In this document: positions 18,673 to 28,348 of the stretch, piece by piece
How positions within the stretch are numbered: position 1 is the first letter of the stretch
How the letters are laid out: every line of letters starts with the position of its first letter
NCBI GenBank assembly: GCA_947589355.1
Contig: CANPZC010000015.1
Span: 1 to 53,033, forward strand
Source of the DNA: an uncultured Clostridia bacterium
Lineage (GTDB): Bacteria > Bacillota > Clostridia > Oscillospirales > Ruminococcaceae
DNA: 53,033 nucleotides
Direction of reading: 5' to 3'
The notes under the pieces: generated by a model
Databases searched by the model: none
Told to the model about the DNA's origin: nothing
The model's input: the letters and a program-made list of their open reading frames with translations, nothing else
Program-made: the position numbers and the translations under genes

Positions 18673-18887
18673 GTAAAATTTCAACATTGATGACTAAAAA
18701 TCATCGTGCGGTTTGTGCAAAAATAACTAAACTAAGGCAGCACACTTGTAAAATGTTAAAAGTCAAACATAGTTGCCATAGCAATTATGCCGCTTTATGT
18801 GAATTAAACGACAGATTTAATTTTATAAATGGTCAAAATTGTGGTCAGGGTGTATACTGAAATTACATAATTTTAGGAGGTTTGACC

Positions 18888-19982
18888 ATGAGACGAGGCG
18901 AAAATATCCACAAGAGAAAAGACGGCAGATGGGAGGGACGGTTTATCTCGGCATACGGCGAAAAAGGCGCGGTTTACACATCGGTTTACGCGCACACATA
19001 TGTTGACTGCGCCGAAAAACTGGCGTTGGCAAGGTGCGGTATGTACACCAAAAATGCGCCGCGCACCGTTGACGAGCTGTTTTCAAAATGGCTTGCAGCA
19101 CGCAAAAACAGCGTTAAAAATTCAACATATGTGACATATCAGACAATGTACAAAACCCATGTAAAAGAGCGTTTCGGCGATATGAAAGTTTACCGTGTAA
19201 CGTCGTTCATGATAAACAGATTTGTCTCCGACCTGCTTGAAAGCGGCAGGTGCGACGGCGAGGGGCTTTCGCCCAAAAGCGTGCAGGCGGTGCTTGTTAT
19301 GCTGAAGTCGGTTTTTGCTTACGGTGCGAGGGAATTTCACTTTGACGACCCTGCAAAAGGCGTATCTCAGCCAAAGTGCCGCAGTAAAGAGATACAAATA
19401 TTTTCACATGAAGAAATGGCAAAAATCCGCCGCGCGGCTATGACTTCGGAAGATGAAGATGTAGGCATACTGCTTGCGCTTTATACGGGCGTGCGCATAG
19501 GAGAATTGTGCGCTCTGCGGTGGGAGGATATTGACCTTGAAAAGCGCGTTATACACGTAAACAAAACTTTGCAGAGAATGAAATATCCCGACAAAGATCG
19601 CGGTACTTTTGTTGCCGTTACAGAACCGAAAAGCGAGTGTTCGGTGAGGGATATACCCATACCGACATTTATGTTTGACAGGCTTAATAATATGAAGTGC
19701 AGCGGCGACTGCTATTTTCTTACAGGTGCGAAAAAGTACGCAGAAACGAGAACGTACCAGTACAGATACAAGCGATTTTTGAAAAATGCAGGCATAGAGT
19801 ATAAAAATTTTCACGTGCTGCGGCATACGTTTGCGACCGAGTGCATAAGACTGGGCATCGATGTAAAAACGGTCAGCGAGCTGCTGGGGCATTCAAGCGT
19901 GAAAATAACGCTGGAGAGGTATGTTCATTCCGATATGGAGACGAAGCGCAGGCAGCTGGAACGACTTTACGAGTGCATATAA
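18888..19982 (+). CDS. Tyrosine recombinase (site-specific integrase/invertase)
   Basis: The 364-residue protein has an N-terminal arm-binding region (RRGENIHKRKDGRWEGRF), a SAM-like core-binding domain (about 60-160) and a catalytic domain. Active-site residues are Arg203 in TGVRIGEL, His309 and Arg312 in HVLRHTFA, His335 in LGHSS and the nucleophile Tyr345 in LERYVHS. I choose ATG 18888 because AGGAGG at 18875-18880 is 7 bp upstream. TTG 18882 is too close. No excisionase, phage or ICE gene is near. It lies between 18-bp inverted repeats and directly before the LRR-dockerin operon, which favours an invertase role over a mobile-element integrase. Confidence 0.93.
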   Translation: MRRGENIHKRKDGRWEGRFISAYGEKGAVYTSVYAHTYVDCAEKLALARCGMYTKNAPRTVDELFSKWLAARKNSVKNSTYVTYQTMYKTHVKERFGDMKVYRVTSFMINRFVSDLLESGRCDGEGLSPKSVQAVLVMLKSVFAYGAREFHFDDPAKGVSQPKCRSKEIQIFSHEEMAKIRRAAMTSEDEDVGILLALYTGVRIGELCALRWEDIDLEKRVIHVNKTLQRMKYPDKDRGTFVAVTEPKSECSVRDIPIPTFMFDRLNNMKCSGDCYFLTGAKKYAETRTYQYRYKRFLKNAGIEYKNFHVLRHTFATECIRLGIDVKTVSELLGHSSVKITLERYVHSDMETKRRQLERLYECI

Positions 19983-20054
19983 AAATTTTATTAGTGGTCG
20001 CGCAGAATGTTGCAAAAGCTGATTTTACTCGAATTATCGAATATTTCTGTACGC

Positions 20055-20072
20055 ATTTCGCATAGTGGTATA
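20055..20072 (+). repeat. Right 18-bp inverted repeat flanking the recombinase
   Basis: ATTTCGCATAGTGGTATA is the inverse partner of the repeat at 18646-18663 (17 of 18 bases). It ends inside the -10 element TATAAT of the LRR operon promoter. Confidence 0.75.
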
Positions 20073-20074
20073 AT
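20069..20074 (+). promoter_or_regulatory. -10 element of the LRR-dockerin operon
   Basis: TATAAT preceded by TGG (extended -10). In the present orientation the hexamer 17 bp upstream is TCTGTA, a poor -35. Inversion of 18646-20072 would put TTGATT at exactly that distance. The leader to the ATG is about 75 nt. Confidence 0.6.
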
Positions 20075-20155
20075 ATATGATAGGTATATTGTGTACGCAG
20101 AAAATTCGGTTATGCAGCCACAAAACGACAATTTATATGAAAGGAAAGTATAATT

Positions 20156-23100
20156 ATGAAAATGAGAAGAATTTTGGCAGCAACCTGTGCCGCAGCGCTG
20201 TGCATAAGCGCCACCGGCATAACGACCATCGGTGACACCGCCCTAACTGACATTTTGTCAATAACTGCCAGCGCGGAGGAGCTTGTCTTCAACGATTACC
20301 ACTATGAGGTGCTTGAAGACGGAAACATCTCCATAACCGGTTATACAGGTTCTTCTGCCTCGGTAACTATCCCATCTAAGATAAATAATAAAACGGTCAC
20401 AACTATTGGTGACGGCGCTTTTTATGGCAATTCATTTATAAATAGTGTTGTCATACCTGATACGGTGACCAGCATTGAAATGATGGCTTTCTTGGATTGT
20501 ATCAATCTTAGTAGTGTTAAATTATCTGATTCTTTGACATTTATGGGTGAAAGATCTTTTGGCAATTGCACATCTTTAACGGCAATAGAAATTCCAAAAT
20601 CATTGGAAACAGCATATGTTGGTTCTTATGGTGTATTTTATAATTGCGATAAGCTGAATAACATCAGTTTTGAAAAGGGTATTAAAAAGATTCCGTATGG
20701 AATGTTTTGCAGATGTACAGGTATTACATCTATTACTATCCCTGATACAGTTACAAAAATTGAGTCTTACTCTTTTTATGAATGTACAAACCTTGAAAGC
20801 GTTTATATACCTGACTCAGTAACTGCCATTGACAATGATGCTTTTTCAGGCTGCACTTCTTTAAATAGTGTAAGAATGTCTGATAGTTTAACTACAATAG
20901 GAAATGAATCTTTTGGCTATTGTGATTCACTTACTTCTATAAAAATTCCTGTTTCTTTGCAAGAGCTGTCGGGAAGTGATAATACCGGTCCGTTTGAGGG
21001 CTGTGATAATCTTAATAACTTTATTTTTGAAGAAGGAAGAACCTATATACCAAAATATTTGTTTTCCGGCTGTACAGGTATAACTGATATTACTCTTCCT
21101 GATTCTATTAAAACCATTGATTATGGTGCATTTTATAATTGTACAAATATGAAAGATATAACTCTGCCTGATGGACTTGAAAAAATTGAAGATTCTGTGT
21201 TTAGCAACTGTGAATCATTGCAAAGTATATCTGTACCCAAAAATATAACTACTATTGAAGAAAAGACATTTAACAACTGCAAGGCACTTACCTCGATCAC
21301 ACTTCCAAAAGGACTGACTGAATTAAGATCTAATGCCTTTGACGGCTGCGAAAGTCTTGAACATATTGATATTCCCGATACCGTTACATATCTTGCTGAC
21401 GGAGTGTTTGCTAATTGCTCTTCTCTTGAAGATTTAGTTATTCCAAATAGTGTAACTACATATGTTGGCGGCGGTCAGATCTTTCAGACCGGAACTTTTT
21501 ATAATTGCAAGAACTTAAAGTCGATTACATTGCCCGATACCCTTGACCATTTGGGTTGGAGCGACTTTGAAAACTGCGAGTCATTGACAGAGATTTATAT
21601 TCCGTTAACCGTGCAGTATATAGGTGATTGGTGCTTCCAAAACTGTAATTCTCTTGAAAAGGTCACAATAGCTACAGGCGTTGAGAAAAAGATTTACGAC
21701 AGAGCCTTTGCTAATTGTGAATCTTTGACAGATATAGATCTCGGAAATTCTGTTACAGAAATCAGCCGAGAAGCATTCCGCGGTTGCTCTGCCCTTGAAG
21801 AATTGTATATACCTTATAGTGTAAAATCAATAGGTGAATATGTGTTTGCTGATGATACTTCTCTTACAAGCGTTTATATCGGCCGTTCGGTTGAAAGTAT
21901 AGACACCACTGCTTTCTCATACCCCAAAAAGACTACATTTTACGGCGTAAAGGGTACTTATGCCGAAGAGTATGCCAACGAAAAGGGCATAAAATTCGTT
22001 GAAAAAGAAGTGCCCGTAACAAAAATTACACTTCCTGAAAGTATCGAATGCAAATTAAGCGAAAAATATGCTAACTATTATGAAGACTTCTATATCCCTG
22101 TTGAGATAGAGCCGTCTTTCAGTACCGATATTCTTACTTTCCGATCCGGCAACGAAGATATATTTACCGTTGATGAAAAAGGCAAAGTAGAGATCATGCA
22201 ATATGAATTTGGCGAAGCCGAACTTACTGTGACCTCCTCAAGCGGCGTTACTGCTAAATGTGTAATATCTGTTCCGTGCCATGCCGAAGATATTGTTATA
22301 AGTAAAGAATCTATTGATCTTAAAGTCGGCGATGAATACCAAATACCATATAGTGTTTATCCGCTAGAAACGACAGATAAGATAACTTGGAAAACTTCCG
22401 ATAAGTCGGTCGCCGATGTAGATGAAAACGGCAACGTAACAGCAATAGGCGAGGGAACTGCGACAATTACAGTTTCAACAGAAAACGGTCTGTCAGCCGA
22501 GTGTAAAGTTACAGTAACTATGCCGCACGCTGAAAAAATAACCATTTCCGATGAGCTTCTCGAACTTGATGTAGGCGGTAAATATCAGCTTACCGCAACA
22601 CTTGTACCTGCCGCCGCAACCGATAAGATTACATGGAAAACTTCCGATAAGTCGGTCGCAGATGTAGATGAAAACGGCAACGTAACAGCAATAGGTGAGG
22701 GAACTGCGACAATTACAGCGTCTACCGAATATGGTTTATCCGCTGAGTGTAAAGTAAACGTAAAGACTGTTGCACAGGAAGTCGAAGCCGGCACCGCAGA
22801 CGTTTCGGGTATGCAGAATAACCCCAATGTTGACATCACCGATATGGGCATAACTTTTGAAGATGAAAGCGGTGAAACTTATACCGCGCAGGTACAGGCA
22901 GACGGCACAATAATGCTGCCCTCGCTGCCGGCAGGGGAGTACACCGTTACAGCATCTCTTGAAAACTGCCCCTCTCGCGACTATACCGTAACAGTAGAAA
23001 GCGGCAAGCCCGTTGAAATAGAAGTCGAGCTAAAGTTATACGGCGATGTCAACGGCGATGGCAAAGCAAGTACCGCCGACCTTTCAAAAATAAACGAGCA

Positions 23101-23233
23101 GGTTCAGAAACTCAACGATCTGCCGGAAGAATATGATAACAAGGTTGCCGATGTAAACGGCGACGGAAAGGTAACAACATCTGACCTTTCCAAGATCAAC
23201 GAACACGTTCAGCAATTAAAGCTGATGTGGTAA
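20156..23233 (+). CDS. Secreted BspA-type LRR protein with Ig-like domains and C-terminal dockerin
   Basis: The 1025-residue protein has a Sec signal peptide (about 1-38, ending near TASAEE). From about 50 to 615 it has LRR_5/BspA-type repeats (pattern SITIPDTVTKIESYSFYEC). Three bacterial Ig-like Big_2 domains follow at about 620-880, the last two nearly identical. Next is a small beta domain (VDITDMGITF...) and a type I dockerin at 961-1025 with calcium loops DVNGDGKASTADL and DVNGDGKVTTSDL. Dockerins bind cohesins, and a cohesin protein lies two genes downstream. BspA-type LRRs often bind host or microbial surfaces. The ligand here is unknown. AAAGGAAAG precedes the ATG. Confidence 0.92.
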   Translation: MKMRRILAATCAAALCISATGITTIGDTALTDILSITASAEELVFNDYHYEVLEDGNISITGYTGSSASVTIPSKINNKTVTTIGDGAFYGNSFINSVVIPDTVTSIEMMAFLDCINLSSVKLSDSLTFMGERSFGNCTSLTAIEIPKSLETAYVGSYGVFYNCDKLNNISFEKGIKKIPYGMFCRCTGITSITIPDTVTKIESYSFYECTNLESVYIPDSVTAIDNDAFSGCTSLNSVRMSDSLTTIGNESFGYCDSLTSIKIPVSLQELSGSDNTGPFEGCDNLNNFIFEEGRTYIPKYLFSGCTGITDITLPDSIKTIDYGAFYNCTNMKDITLPDGLEKIEDSVFSNCESLQSISVPKNITTIEEKTFNNCKALTSITLPKGLTELRSNAFDGCESLEHIDIPDTVTYLADGVFANCSSLEDLVIPNSVTTYVGGGQIFQTGTFYNCKNLKSITLPDTLDHLGWSDFENCESLTEIYIPLTVQYIGDWCFQNCNSLEKVTIATGVEKKIYDRAFANCESLTDIDLGNSVTEISREAFRGCSALEELYIPYSVKSIGEYVFADDTSLTSVYIGRSVESIDTTAFSYPKKTTFYGVKGTYAEEYANEKGIKFVEKEVPVTKITLPESIECKLSEKYANYYEDFYIPVEIEPSFSTDILTFRSGNEDIFTVDEKGKVEIMQYEFGEAELTVTSSSGVTAKCVISVPCHAEDIVISKESIDLKVGDEYQIPYSVYPLETTDKITWKTSDKSVADVDENGNVTAIGEGTATITVSTENGLSAECKVTVTMPHAEKITISDELLELDVGGKYQLTATLVPAAATDKITWKTSDKSVADVDENGNVTAIGEGTATITASTEYGLSAECKVNVKTVAQEVEAGTADVSGMQNNPNVDITDMGITFEDESGETYTAQVQADGTIMLPSLPAGEYTVTASLENCPSRDYTVTVESGKPVEIEVELKLYGDVNGDGKASTADLSKINEQVQKLNDLPEEYDNKVADVNGDGKVTTSDLSKINEHVQQLKLMW
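22376..22718 (+). repeat. In-frame 97-bp direct repeat inside the Ig-like domains
   Basis: 22376-22472 and 22622-22718 are nearly identical. Both encode KITWKTSDKSVADVDENGN and VTAIGEGTATIT, and they lie 246 bp apart, which is in frame. This is a recent duplication of a Big_2 module and a likely site of slippage or assembly collapse. Confidence 0.85.
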
Positions 23234-23263
23234 TAAATTTAAGAATTTTTAGGAGGAATCAAA

Positions 23264-26200
23264 ATGCTGAAAAAAATTCTGGCAGCAACCTGTGCCGCAG
23301 CGCTGTGCATAAGCGCAACAGGCATGGCGACCGTAGGCAGCTCCGCCCTGACGGACATTCTGTCATTGACCGCACACGCGGAGGACGGCATACCCATTGA
23401 TGAGGAGCATTTTCCCGATGAGACATTCAGAAACTATGTTGATTGGGAGTGCGACTATAACGATGACGGTATTCTTACTCAGCAGGAAATAAGTGATACA
23501 ACTATAATTAGCCTTTCTTATGATTCTATTACTTCATTAAAAGGCATTGAGTATTTCACTTCGCTGGCATATCTGTATATTGAAAGCTGTGAACTCACAG
23601 AGATCGATCTGAGAGGAAACATGGAGCTTACATTTTTGGATTGTTCAAACAATCCTATTTATGAGCTCGATCTGAGCAATAACAAGAAGTTAACTTATGT
23701 TGACTGTTCTCTTGACAGTCTTACAGAGTTGGATCTGAGCGGCAATACTAAGCTTGAAGAACTGCATTGCAGATACAATGATATCACCTCGCTTGATATA
23801 GGCAAATGTACAGAGCTTAATACTCTCGACTGTCCGGGCAATAAAATATCCGAGCTTGATCTGAGCAAAAATACTAAGCTTGGCTGGCTTTATTGCGACA
23901 GTAACGAGATCGCTTCGCTTGATGTAAGCAACAAAAAGGAACTTGTTGATCTGGATTGTTCAGAAAATCAGCTCGAAACGCTGGATCTTAGCCAAAATAC
24001 CAAGCTTCAGTTTTTGAATTGCAGAGATAATGATCTTGTATCGTTGAATTTAAGCAATAATAAAGATATGCTGGAACTTGAATGCGGTTTTAACAAGCTC
24101 ACCGCTCTCAATACAGCTAACAATCCATTGTTAACTTCTCTGGATTGCAGCGCCAATGATATAGCAGCGCTTGATGTAAGGAACAATACTTTGCTGGAGC
24201 GGCTGGCGTGCGATTCTAATAATATCACTTCTCTCGATCTGAGTAAAAATAAAGAGCTTGTTTATTTGAATTGTTCTTGCAATCAGCTCTCATCTCTTGA
24301 TTTGAGCCGGAATACTAAGTTGGAAACTATGAGATGCTATGGCAACAAAATAACAGCTCTTGATGTAAGCAAATGCAGCAAACTTGCAGATGCCATAAAT
24401 AAAGGAAAGTTAAATAAGTATATTTATGACGGGGATAGTGATACAGATAATAAATATGCAGTTGATTACAACTATGGATTTACAACAGAGGACGACTGGT
24501 ATAATAGCTATGAGCTTTCAGTAGATGCAGGCACAAAAATCACCCCTGCAAAGCCCGAAAAAGAAGTAGTCGAAATAAACTCTGCCAACTTCCCCGATAA
24601 TACTTTCAGAGAAATAGTTGCAGAACAATTTGACTGTGATCTTGACGGCTGGCTTTCCGATGCTGAAATTGAAAGCGCGACTGAGCTTTATTGTTCATCT
24701 GAAGGTATATCCTCCCTTAAAGGGGTAGAGTATCTGACTTCGCTTTTATACCTCCAATGCGATTACAACAAACTTACCTCTCTTGACATAAGCAAGAATA
24801 CAGCGCTTAAAAATCTGTATTGTGGTAATAATATGCTGACATCTCTTGATGTAAGCAAAAACCCTGCGCTTGAATGGATAGACTGCTCATATAATAAGCT
24901 GACATCTATCAACTTAGGCAATGATCCTTCGTTGGTTAGTTTGAGTTGCTACGATAACGAGCTTTCTGCTATTGATCTGAGCAATTGCACAAATATCCGC
25001 ACTCTTAGATGTGAACTCAACAACTTGACCGCACTTGATGTAAGTAAATGCAAACTGCTTGCTGATACTGTCAGCAAGGGTGAGATATCAAGAGGCAGTA
25101 TATGGATCAGTGAAAACAATATAAAATATTACCTTTCATATTATTATAGTTTTTATAATGAAGAGACCGGATATTATGACAACTGTGGACTTGATGTGGA
25201 CCAAGGGATAAAACTTACACCTGCAAGACCTGAAGTTGAAAAAGTGCAGCTGAATCCCACAAACTTCCCTGATGCCAACTTCAGAGAGGCAGTTGCCGAG
25301 AATTATGATTTCGATGCGGACGGCTGGCTGTCAGATCTGGAAATAGAAAATGCCACCGATCTTTCTTGCGACTATATAGAAATATCAAACCTTAAAGGAA
25401 TAGAGTACCTTACCGAGCTTGAATCACTTCAGTGCTATGGCAATAGTATAAGATCTGTAGATCTTAGTAAAAATACCAAGCTTGAAATGCTGGATATCTC
25501 TTATAACGAACTCACAGCGCTCGATCTGAGTGTAAACACCGCGCTTCACTATCTGTATTGTGACGGAAACGCTATCTCTTCTCTGAATGTAAGCGCAAAT
25601 ACACAGCTTGAAGCGCTGAGCTGTTCCGAAAATGATCTGAAATCGCTTGACGTAAGTCAAAATATCGAGCTTTATACCCTCCGCTGCAGCAACAACAGTA
25701 TTTCGTCGCTTGACCTTAGCAACAATGTCGGTCTTACAGATCTGGATTGCTCTTATAACGATCTTGACAAGATAAATGTTGAAGCAAATAGCAAACTGGA
25801 AAAGCTGGATTGTTCGGGCAATAAGAACATAACAACGCTTGATTTAAGTAAGAACTTTGATCTTCACGAATTGATCTGTTCTGAAAATAATTTGAGTGAT
25901 CTTGATGTAAAAATAAACAGAGATCTTTACACACTTTATTGCAATAATAACGCATTGGATACGCTCGATGTCAGCAATAATACATATTTAAGGTGTTTAG
26001 ATTGTTCAGGTAACCGATTGATAACGCTCGACTTAAATAAAAATACCGATCTGACCGTTCTGAACTGTTCGGACAACCGGTTGGAAGCGCTTGATATAAG
26101 CAAGCTTTCAGAACTGGAAAACTTTAATTGCTCCAAAAATAAGCTCACAACGATAGACATAAAAAATGCTCAGAAAATTCTGAAAGCATATAGTTCAACT

Positions 26201-26755
26201 CCCGGCGAAGACAATGGCGTTTTGTATTACTATTATGAGATAGATTATGATTATGGATTTAGCTTTACCGTAGACAAGGGCGTCAGCGTTGAAACAGGCT
26301 ATGTGCAAAGCACCGCTACAGCCGCTGTTGCAGGCTCTGCTAAAAATGACAAGATCGTGCTGACAGATATGGATATCACATTCTATGATGCAAACCGCAA
26401 GCCTTATTCCGCACAGGTCAAGGCCGACGGCACGGTAATGCTCCCGGCACTGCCGACCGGAACATATACCGTCAGAGCTTCACTTGATAATTGTGCGCCG
26501 CGCGACTATACCGTGAAAGTAGAGGCAGGCAAGCCGGTTGAACTCAACGTTGAACTCAAACTTTACGGCGATGTAAACGGCGATGGCAAAGCAAGTACCG
26601 CCGACCTTTCAAAGATAAACGAGCAGGTGCAGAAGCTCTCTGCGCTTTCTGACTACGATAACAAAGTAGCCGACGTTAACGGCGATGGAAAGGTAACAAC
26701 ATCTGACCTTTCCAAGATCAACGAACACGTTCAGCAATTAAAGCTGATGTGGTAA
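23264..26755 (+). CDS. Secreted internalin-like LRR protein with C-terminal dockerin
   Basis: The 1163-residue protein has a signal peptide nearly identical to that of the previous gene (AATCAAALCISATGMATVG). Three LRR blocks follow, each opened by a cap with an EF-hand-like acidic loop: NFPDNTFREIV then DCDLDGWLSDAEIESAT in block two, and similar sequences near residues 45-80 and 670-705. The repeats follow LDLSKNTKLxxLxCSxNxL, about 21 residues each. A small beta domain and a type I dockerin (1100-1163) end the protein. The dockerin and the last codons match the upstream gene almost base for base. AGGAGG lies 7 bp before ATG 23264. It is 30 bp downstream of the first LRR gene, with no terminator between. 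Confidence 0.92.
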   Translation: MLKKILAATCAAALCISATGMATVGSSALTDILSLTAHAEDGIPIDEEHFPDETFRNYVDWECDYNDDGILTQQEISDTTIISLSYDSITSLKGIEYFTSLAYLYIESCELTEIDLRGNMELTFLDCSNNPIYELDLSNNKKLTYVDCSLDSLTELDLSGNTKLEELHCRYNDITSLDIGKCTELNTLDCPGNKISELDLSKNTKLGWLYCDSNEIASLDVSNKKELVDLDCSENQLETLDLSQNTKLQFLNCRDNDLVSLNLSNNKDMLELECGFNKLTALNTANNPLLTSLDCSANDIAALDVRNNTLLERLACDSNNITSLDLSKNKELVYLNCSCNQLSSLDLSRNTKLETMRCYGNKITALDVSKCSKLADAINKGKLNKYIYDGDSDTDNKYAVDYNYGFTTEDDWYNSYELSVDAGTKITPAKPEKEVVEINSANFPDNTFREIVAEQFDCDLDGWLSDAEIESATELYCSSEGISSLKGVEYLTSLLYLQCDYNKLTSLDISKNTALKNLYCGNNMLTSLDVSKNPALEWIDCSYNKLTSINLGNDPSLVSLSCYDNELSAIDLSNCTNIRTLRCELNNLTALDVSKCKLLADTVSKGEISRGSIWISENNIKYYLSYYYSFYNEETGYYDNCGLDVDQGIKLTPARPEVEKVQLNPTNFPDANFREAVAENYDFDADGWLSDLEIENATDLSCDYIEISNLKGIEYLTELESLQCYGNSIRSVDLSKNTKLEMLDISYNELTALDLSVNTALHYLYCDGNAISSLNVSANTQLEALSCSENDLKSLDVSQNIELYTLRCSNNSISSLDLSNNVGLTDLDCSYNDLDKINVEANSKLEKLDCSGNKNITTLDLSKNFDLHELICSENNLSDLDVKINRDLYTLYCNNNALDTLDVSNNTYLRCLDCSGNRLITLDLNKNTDLTVLNCSDNRLEALDISKLSELENFNCSKNKLTTIDIKNAQKILKAYSSTPGEDNGVLYYYYEIDYDYGFSFTVDKGVSVETGYVQSTATAAVAGSAKNDKIVLTDMDITFYDANRKPYSAQVKADGTVMLPALPTGTYTVRASLDNCAPRDYTVKVEAGKPVELNVELKLYGDVNGDGKASTADLSKINEQVQKLSALSDYDNKVADVNGDGKVTTSDLSKINEHVQQLKLMW

Positions 26756-26781
26756 TAAATATCAAAATAGGAGGAATGAAA

Positions 26782-28284
26782 ATGCTAAAAAGAATTTTAG
26801 CGATCCTGGCGTCTGCGGCATTGCTTGTTTGTGCTGCACCCGCCGCCGTCGCAGCAGATACTACGCAGGCAGAAATAACCCTGTCGGTAACAGCAAGTAC
26901 CGCTGCGGCACACCCCGGTGATACTATCGATTTCACCGTCAAACTGAAGCAAACAGTACCTATCAAAACAGTACAGCTCCAGCTGGATATCCCCGAGGGA
27001 CTTACTTTGGTAGCAAAATCAAGTGATGCTAAGTCCCATAATGCAGCAGAAAAACTTGGACTTTACGATGGAAATTACAATTTCAAAGAAAAGTCCTTGG
27101 TACTCAACTGCTATGGCCTTGCCGACGAAGAGGCTTTAGAGAATGACATTGTCAACAAAGACGAAGTTACTCTCCTGACCTTTAAGTGCAAGGTAGATGA
27201 CAATGCATCAGGTTCGTATGAAGTAGGCTTTGTAGAAAGTGAGACAGAATTTCTTAACGGTAAGCTTGATGCACCCATCACAAGTTTTGCATACAATACC
27301 GCTAAGATAAGCGTTTCAAATGCTGTTACCGGCGTAACTGTTTCGCCGACTTCAAAGACCCTCAAAGAAAAGGGTGAAACATTCAGTATCACCGCAACCG
27401 TTGCTCCTGCAAACGCGACCAACAAGGCAGTTACATACAAGAGCAGCGATGAGAAAGTTGCAACTGTTGACGCAAACGGCAAGGTGACCGCTGTTGCAAA
27501 CGGCAAGGCGACCATCACCGTAACAACTGCCGACGGCGGTAAGACTGCCAAGTGCGAAGTTACCGTTGATATCCCTCACAAGCACACAATGACCAAGGTA
27601 GAGGCTAAGGCTGCTTCCTGCTCAGCTGAGGGCAACAAGGAGTACTACAAGTGCACCGAATGCGGCAAGCTGTACGAAGATGCTGACGGCAAGACCGAGA
27701 CCACCGCTGAAAAGGTCACCATAGCTAAGCTGCCGCATACCTTTGACAAGCAGGATACCGCTGATAAGTATCTTGCAAGCAAAGCAAACTGCGTAAGCCC
27801 TGCGAAGTATTACTACAGCTGCTCGGTTTGCGGAGCTGCCGATACCAAGACTTTTGATGTCGGCGAGAAAGACCCTGAGAACCACGCAAACATTGTAGTA
27901 AAGAACGAAGTTAAGGCTACCGAGGAAGCTGACGGCTACACAGGCGACAAGGTTTGTGCAGACTGCGGCACCGAGATAGAGAAAGGCAAGGCCGTTCCTA
28001 AGCTCGTTCATATGGCTGACGTTACCAAGGTAGAGGCTAAGAAAGCTACCGAGACCACCGACGGAAATATAGAATACTACATCTGCAACAGCTGTGGTAA
28101 ACTGTATAAAGATGCCGAGGGCAAGACCGAGATAACCCTTAAAGATACCGTTATCAAGGCAACCGGCAAACCGGCTCAGCCGCCTAAGACCGAAACTAAT
28201 CCCACTACCGGAGCTGCAACAGCCGCGTTCGTTACCGGCGCACTTGCTCTCGCAGTAGTAAGCGTTATGAAGAAAAAGAAGTAA
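26782..28284 (+). CDS. Cohesin-domain protein with wall-sorting signal (anchoring scaffoldin-like)
   Basis: The 500-residue protein has a signal peptide (1-24), then a cohesin-like domain at about 25-175 (PGDTIDFTVKLKQTVPIKTV, LDIPEGLTLV, LLTFKCKVDDNASGSYEVGF). A Big_2 domain (about 178-258) and four modules with paired Cys (CTECGKLYEDADG, CSVCGA, CADCG, CNSCGKLYKDAEG) follow. The C-terminus has NPTTG, a hydrophobic helix and KKKK, which fits a sortase substrate. The start is ATG 26782, 7 bp after AGGAGG. ATG 26776 is only 1 bp from it. It follows two dockerin proteins in the same transcript, so it probably anchors them to the wall, as ScaE does in R. flavefaciens. Cohesin identity is by pattern only. 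Confidence 0.75.
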   Translation: MLKRILAILASAALLVCAAPAAVAADTTQAEITLSVTASTAAAHPGDTIDFTVKLKQTVPIKTVQLQLDIPEGLTLVAKSSDAKSHNAAEKLGLYDGNYNFKEKSLVLNCYGLADEEALENDIVNKDEVTLLTFKCKVDDNASGSYEVGFVESETEFLNGKLDAPITSFAYNTAKISVSNAVTGVTVSPTSKTLKEKGETFSITATVAPANATNKAVTYKSSDEKVATVDANGKVTAVANGKATITVTTADGGKTAKCEVTVDIPHKHTMTKVEAKAASCSAEGNKEYYKCTECGKLYEDADGKTETTAEKVTIAKLPHTFDKQDTADKYLASKANCVSPAKYYYSCSVCGAADTKTFDVGEKDPENHANIVVKNEVKATEEADGYTGDKVCADCGTEIEKGKAVPKLVHMADVTKVEAKKATETTDGNIEYYICNSCGKLYKDAEGKTEITLKDTVIKATGKPAQPPKTETNPTTGAATAAFVTGALALAVVSVMKKKK

Positions 28285-28302
28285 TTCTTATCTTTACAAA
28301 CA

Positions 28303-28335
28303 AAAAGAGCAGATACTTTGTGTACCTGCTCTTTT
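28303..28335. terminator. Bidirectional terminator between the cohesin gene and the GH9 gene
   Basis: AAAAGAGCAG (28303-28312) pairs with CTGCTCTTTT (28326-28335), with flanking A and T runs on either side. The two genes converge on it. Confidence 0.9.
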
Positions 28336-28348
28336 ATATTGCAAAAAT

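Noticed and set aside
11373-19982. Whole region as an integrated conjugative element (VirD4-like gene plus integrase)
   Set aside because: The two genes are 5 kb apart, with unrelated permeases between them. No relaxase, VirB4, excisionase or direct repeats are seen. The recombinase is better explained by the inverted repeats around it.
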